Shown piece after piece: positions 13,678-16,461 of a stretch of 16,461 bases of DNA; position 1 is the first letter of the stretch, and each line of letters opens with the position of its first letter. The stretch spans positions 1-16,461 of the forward strand of contig JAQBGV010000008.1 of NCBI GenBank assembly GCA_032128395.1, given 5' to 3'. Source of the stretch: JAQBGV01 sp032128395 (GTDB lineage: Bacteria > Planctomycetota > UBA8108 > UBA1146). The position numbers and the translations under genes were made by a program. The notes under the pieces are model-generated. The model ran no database searches. It was not told the DNA's origin and worked only from the letters and a program-made list of their open reading frames with translations.

Positions 13678-14745
13678 CTACCACTCCCAACCGAGCATCA
13701 AACACACCAGGCCGCTGCCGATCCCCAGGAACGCCACGTTCTCCCCCGCCCGGAGGACGCGCCGCTCCTCCGCGATCGCGGCGGTGATCGGAAGGGAGAC
13801 CGTGCCGATGTTGCCGAGGAATGGATAGGTCACGAAGTCGCGCGCCGGGGGGATTCCGATCGCGCCGAGGATGCCATCGCGGTGCGCGGCGCCGACCTGG
13901 TGGCAGATCGTGTGGCCGACCTCTTCCTTCGTCCACCCCATCGCCGTGAGGAAGCGCCGCCACGTCTCGGTGCCGAGAGTGACCCCGTGTCGCAGCACGG
14001 AGACGGAGTCGGTCGTCATCCGCTCGATGCGCACGCCGGGCCGCCCTTCCGGGTCAGGGTGGACTCCCCAGCGGCAGAGGTCGTGGTGCTCGGGGGCGGT
14101 GGTCGCGACTCCTCCGCGCAGACGCGGAAGACGGTTGGCGTGCGGGAGCGCGTCGTCGCGCACCAGGAGCACCGCGACCGCGCCGGAGCCACCGGTCAAG
14201 GTCGCGAGCGCCGGGATGAATCGATCCATCGCCGGGTCGATGTTCAATTGAGCGATCGTCTGCTCGACGATCTCGCGGGCGCTCTCCGCCGAGACGACGA
14301 GTCCCGCCTCGATCTGGCCGAGCTCGATCTGATTCGCGACCTCGAGGATCCCGTTCATCACTCCGAGGCACGCGTTCGACAGGTCGTACACGGTCGCGTC
14401 GAGGCAGAGACCGATCCGCGCCGCCACTGCGGTCGCCGTCGCGGGCTCGTACCCCTCGCGACAGACTCCGCCGTAGATCAGCGCGCCGAGGCGCTCGGCG
14501 GGGAACTCGGCCCGCTCGAGCGCACGCCGTGCCGCGGCGGCCGCTCCATCCGCGAGGCGTGTCCCCGGCTCCCAGAAGCGGCGCTCCTCGATCCCGGTCA
14601 GGTGGACCAACTGCCCCCGGGGGAGAGCGAGCGCGTCGTAGAGCGGCGAGAGCTGCTGCTCGATCTCGGCCGAGGTCACCACCACCGGCGCGAGTTCGAA
14701 CCCGATCGCACCGAGGCGCACCCGCTCGTAGCGATGGGCGGTCAC
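13678..14745 (-). CDS. oleA: OleA, head-to-head acyl-condensing thiolase-fold enzyme
   Basis: OleA performs the first committed step of bacterial long-chain olefin synthesis: it joins two activated fatty acyl chains by non-decarboxylative Claisen condensation into a 2-alkyl-3-ketoacid. The 355-residue protein has the FabH-like thiolase fold with C126 in SNACLGVMNG, H282 in CHQVGAAHRDG and N312 in GNIGTVSLP. It also has a glutamate in YEPATA (E100) at the position of the base that distinguishes OleA from ordinary KAS III. The start is GTG at 14745, which overlaps the upstream pfaC stop as GTGA with GGGAGGGAG just upstream; an in-frame ATG at 14802 would lie inside pfaC. Direct coupling to a PUFA-synthase subunit suggests its substrates are polyunsaturated chains. 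Substrate type (CoA or carrier-bound) cannot be told from sequence. Confidence 0.94.
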   Translation of the reverse strand: MTAHRYERVRLGAIGFELAPVVVTSAEIEQQLSPLYDALALPRGQLVHLTGIEERRFWEPGTRLADGAAAAARRALERAEFPAERLGALIYGGVCREGYEPATATAVAARIGLCLDATVYDLSNACLGVMNGILEVANQIELGQIEAGLVVSAESAREIVEQTIAQLNIDPAMDRFIPALATLTGGSGAVAVLLVRDDALPHANRLPRLRGGVATTAPEHHDLCRWGVHPDPEGRPGVRIERMTTDSVSVLRHGVTLGTETWRRFLTAMGWTKEEVGHTICHQVGAAHRDGILGAIGIPPARDFVTYPFLGNIGTVSLPITAAIAEERRVLRAGENVAFLGIGSGLVCLMLGWEW

Positions 14746-16461
14746 CGACTCCCTCCCGTCGGGACGGCCTCGAGGGTGAAGCTCCGCATCGAGTAGATCC
14801 ACAACCCATCGACGACCAGCCGCCCGTCCGCGGTGATGCGCCGGCGTCGATCATCGATCGAGGTCACCACCGCCTCGACCGTCACGCGCTCGCGGTGCCC
14901 GAGCACTTGCCCCCGGTAGGTCCACTCGTGCGGGGCGTCGATCGCAACCGATTGCAGCTCGATCGAATCGTCGAGCCCCCAGCGCTCGATCGCGAAGACT
15001 CCGAGCAGCTGCAGGAGCGACTCGAGCCCGAGGGAACCGGGCCAGACCGGATCCTGGTGGAAGTGTGCGCGGAAGAACCAGGCGTGCGGGTCGACGGCGA
15101 TGCTCCCGCGGATCGCGCCGAGACCCGCGGGGCCACCGCGAGGATCGAATGCGTCGATGCGTTCGACCATCCGAAATCGCGCATCGGGAAGGCGGGGGTG
15201 GTGCGGAACCGCGCGCGGAGTCTGTCCCTCGACATCCGGCACCGGGAATCCCTCGGGGACCGCGTCGCGGATCCCGACCTGCTCGGCGAGCACCGGCCGG
15301 GGGAAGAATCCGAAGTACGTCGTACCGGTGTAGATGGGACCGTCCCGATCGGTGATCTCGAACGAGAAGTGCTCGAGGAGCATCCCCGCCGAGGCGCTGT
15401 GCGAAGTGAGAGTGACCGCGGTGCGAAGAAGTCCGCTCGTCGGCGTGACCGGCCGATGCTGGACCGCTTTCCCCCCGAGATTGCGGAAGTGCAGCGGAAC
15501 GTCGCTCGTCAGGGCGGAGCCGCAGTACGCTGCGAGCCATCCACACGGTTGGAGCGCGGTCTCGAGGAGCACCGAGAACGGCATCCGTCCCTGGTGGGTC
15601 GCGTCGAAGGTAAAGCAGTCGGGGGGGACGGTGTACTCGGCGATGCAACGAGTCCCGTCGCGGAGTTCCCACGCGGGTCCTTCGACTTCGGTGATCCCAT
15701 CGATGAAGCAGTACGGGGGAGCGGGGAGCCGCGCGATGAAGTCTTCGTCGAACCGGAGGTAGCGATCCCCGAAGGCATCGGAGGGCTTGCCGAGGGCGAA
15801 CGAGAGAATGGAAGCGTGATCGTAGAGATGCATGGGGCGAGGCTCCCCAGCGCGGTGCCCATCGGCATCGGGATCGAGCGCGGTCAACCGCGACGCCCCC
15901 ACCAACCGTACCGAGAGCCCCGTCATCTCGACGATCTCCCGACCATCCACCAGCATCTTCGCATCGGCGATGATCCGCGGTTCCGGCCCAAACTCGATCT
16001 CGCGGATCGACACGTCGTACCCGACCACCCGCGATGTCGGCAGCACTTGCCCGCGGCAGCGGAGTCGGCCGGGGACGCCGATCACCGGGTGCGCCTCGAC
16101 CTCTCCCTCCTCGCCGACCATGCCGAGACCGAGCAGGAGGACGCGCAGCGTGTGCAGGCAGCACTCGTACATCAGGGTCCCGGGCATCACCGGGTCGTCG
16201 ACGAAGTGGCAGGTGAGGAACCAGTCGTCGGGTTGGATGTCGAGTTCCGCCGTCACCCGCCCGAGACCCCACGGGCCCCCGGTCGGATCGAGGTTCGTCA
16301 CCCGGTCGAGGAGTCGCATCCGGCCGCCGGGGATCGTCGCGGGGCGCCGGAGAGGAAGTTTCCGGAACGCCTCGCCGAACGCCTCGGCGAGGTCCCCCGC
16401 GCGGAGCGCGTCGAGCTGCGTCCGATCGAGTTTCACCCGTCCGAGCCCTGAGGGGTGTCGC
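14742..16461 (-). CDS. pfaC: PfaC-like PUFA synthase subunit, C-terminal dehydratase region (partial)
   Basis: The frame stays open through the right window edge, so this is the C-terminal 572 residues of a longer protein. In PUFA synthases PfaC is usually KS-CLF-DH-DH; only the DH part is visible. Counting from a GTG at 16436, an LDxxxL..GDLAEAFG linker (residues 3-21) typical of the segment before the DH region is followed by three FabA-like hot-dog units. These are about 38-180 (GGPWGLG, H77 in CHFVDDPVMPG), about 200-385 (LPAPPYCFIDG, ALQPCGWLAAYCGSALTS) and about 420-560 (H458 in AHFHQDPVWPGSLGLE). The middle unit lacks the HF-DPV-PG histidine pattern but keeps an acidic residue (E292), as expected for a partner fold. 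The domain dehydrates and isomerises beta-hydroxyacyl chains to set the double bonds. The GTG at 16436 has no convincing ribosome site and is probably internal. The stop overlaps oleA. Confidence 0.88.
   Translation of the reverse strand, partial: RHPSGLGRVKLDRTQLDALRAGDLAEAFGEAFRKLPLRRPATIPGGRMRLLDRVTNLDPTGGPWGLGRVTAELDIQPDDWFLTCHFVDDPVMPGTLMYECCLHTLRVLLLGLGMVGEEGEVEAHPVIGVPGRLRCRGQVLPTSRVVGYDVSIREIEFGPEPRIIADAKMLVDGREIVEMTGLSVRLVGASRLTALDPDADGHRAGEPRPMHLYDHASILSFALGKPSDAFGDRYLRFDEDFIARLPAPPYCFIDGITEVEGPAWELRDGTRCIAEYTVPPDCFTFDATHQGRMPFSVLLETALQPCGWLAAYCGSALTSDVPLHFRNLGGKAVQHRPVTPTSGLLRTAVTLTSHSASAGMLLEHFSFEITDRDGPIYTGTTYFGFFPRPVLAEQVGIRDAVPEGFPVPDVEGQTPRAVPHHPRLPDARFRMVERIDAFDPRGGPAGLGAIRGSIAVDPHAWFFRAHFHQDPVWPGSLGLESLLQLLGVFAIERWGLDDSIELQSVAIDAPHEWTYRGQVLGHRERVTVEAVVTSIDDRRRRITADGRLVVDGLWIYSMRSFTLEAVPTGGSR

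Noticed and set aside
13678..14745. Calling this gene FabH (KAS III of fatty acid initiation)
   Set aside because: The E100 position, the oleBCD genes nearby and the absence of other fab genes favour OleA.
14529..16451. Long plus-strand frame opposite pfaC and oleA
   Set aside because: It is antisense to clear dehydratase and OleA motifs; composition indicates a GC-driven shadow.

Overview
The window is about 16.5 kb of very GC-rich bacterial DNA with tightly packed genes. It suggests a member of the Planctomycetota. The main reason is three secreted proteins ending in paired dockerin-like calcium loops with a conserved proline-rich tail, a style common in deep-branching, high-GC planctomycetes. 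An Ole hydrocarbon pathway and a PUFA-synthase-type dehydratase are also compatible with that phylum. This assignment is inference from protein style, not from a marker gene.

Left part (1-8059). From left to right: a MOP-superfamily (Wzx-like) flippase on minus; a small secreted dockerin protein on minus; a 374-bp divergent spacer with three 15-bp-period repeats; an aconitate hydratase on plus; then two convergent secreted dockerin proteins whose stop codons are 4 bp apart. One of these carries a run of ten C five codons after its start.

Right part (8060-16461). This is the notable region. Read on the minus strand, right to left, it holds: the C-terminal hot-dog dehydratase part of a PfaC-like polyunsaturated fatty acid (PUFA) synthase subunit, cut by the window edge; oleA; a spacer with a hairpin repeat; a TerB-like gene; (a plus-strand UPF0178 gene); then oleB, oleC, oleD and an Sfp-type phosphopantetheinyl transferase. 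Four junctions are 4-base stop/start overlaps: pfaC-oleA is GTGA, and oleB-oleC, oleC-oleD and oleD-PPTase are ATGA. All four Ole enzymes keep their expected catalytic residues.

Together these genes suggest one pathway. A PUFA synthase, with its carrier domains activated by the terminal PPTase, builds polyunsaturated acyl chains. OleA condenses two chains head to head, OleD reduces the beta-keto acid, OleC closes a beta-lactone, and OleB removes CO2 to give a long-chain (poly)olefin. In Shewanella such a polyene is known to come from separate pfa and ole loci; here the two are physically joined and translationally coupled.

A roughly 54-bp hairpin-forming repeat sits directly 3' of two unrelated minus-strand genes, the flippase and oleA, 13.4 kb apart and in the same orientation. 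It looks like a dispersed 3'-end element. No tRNA, rRNA, CRISPR array, transposase or integrase was seen.
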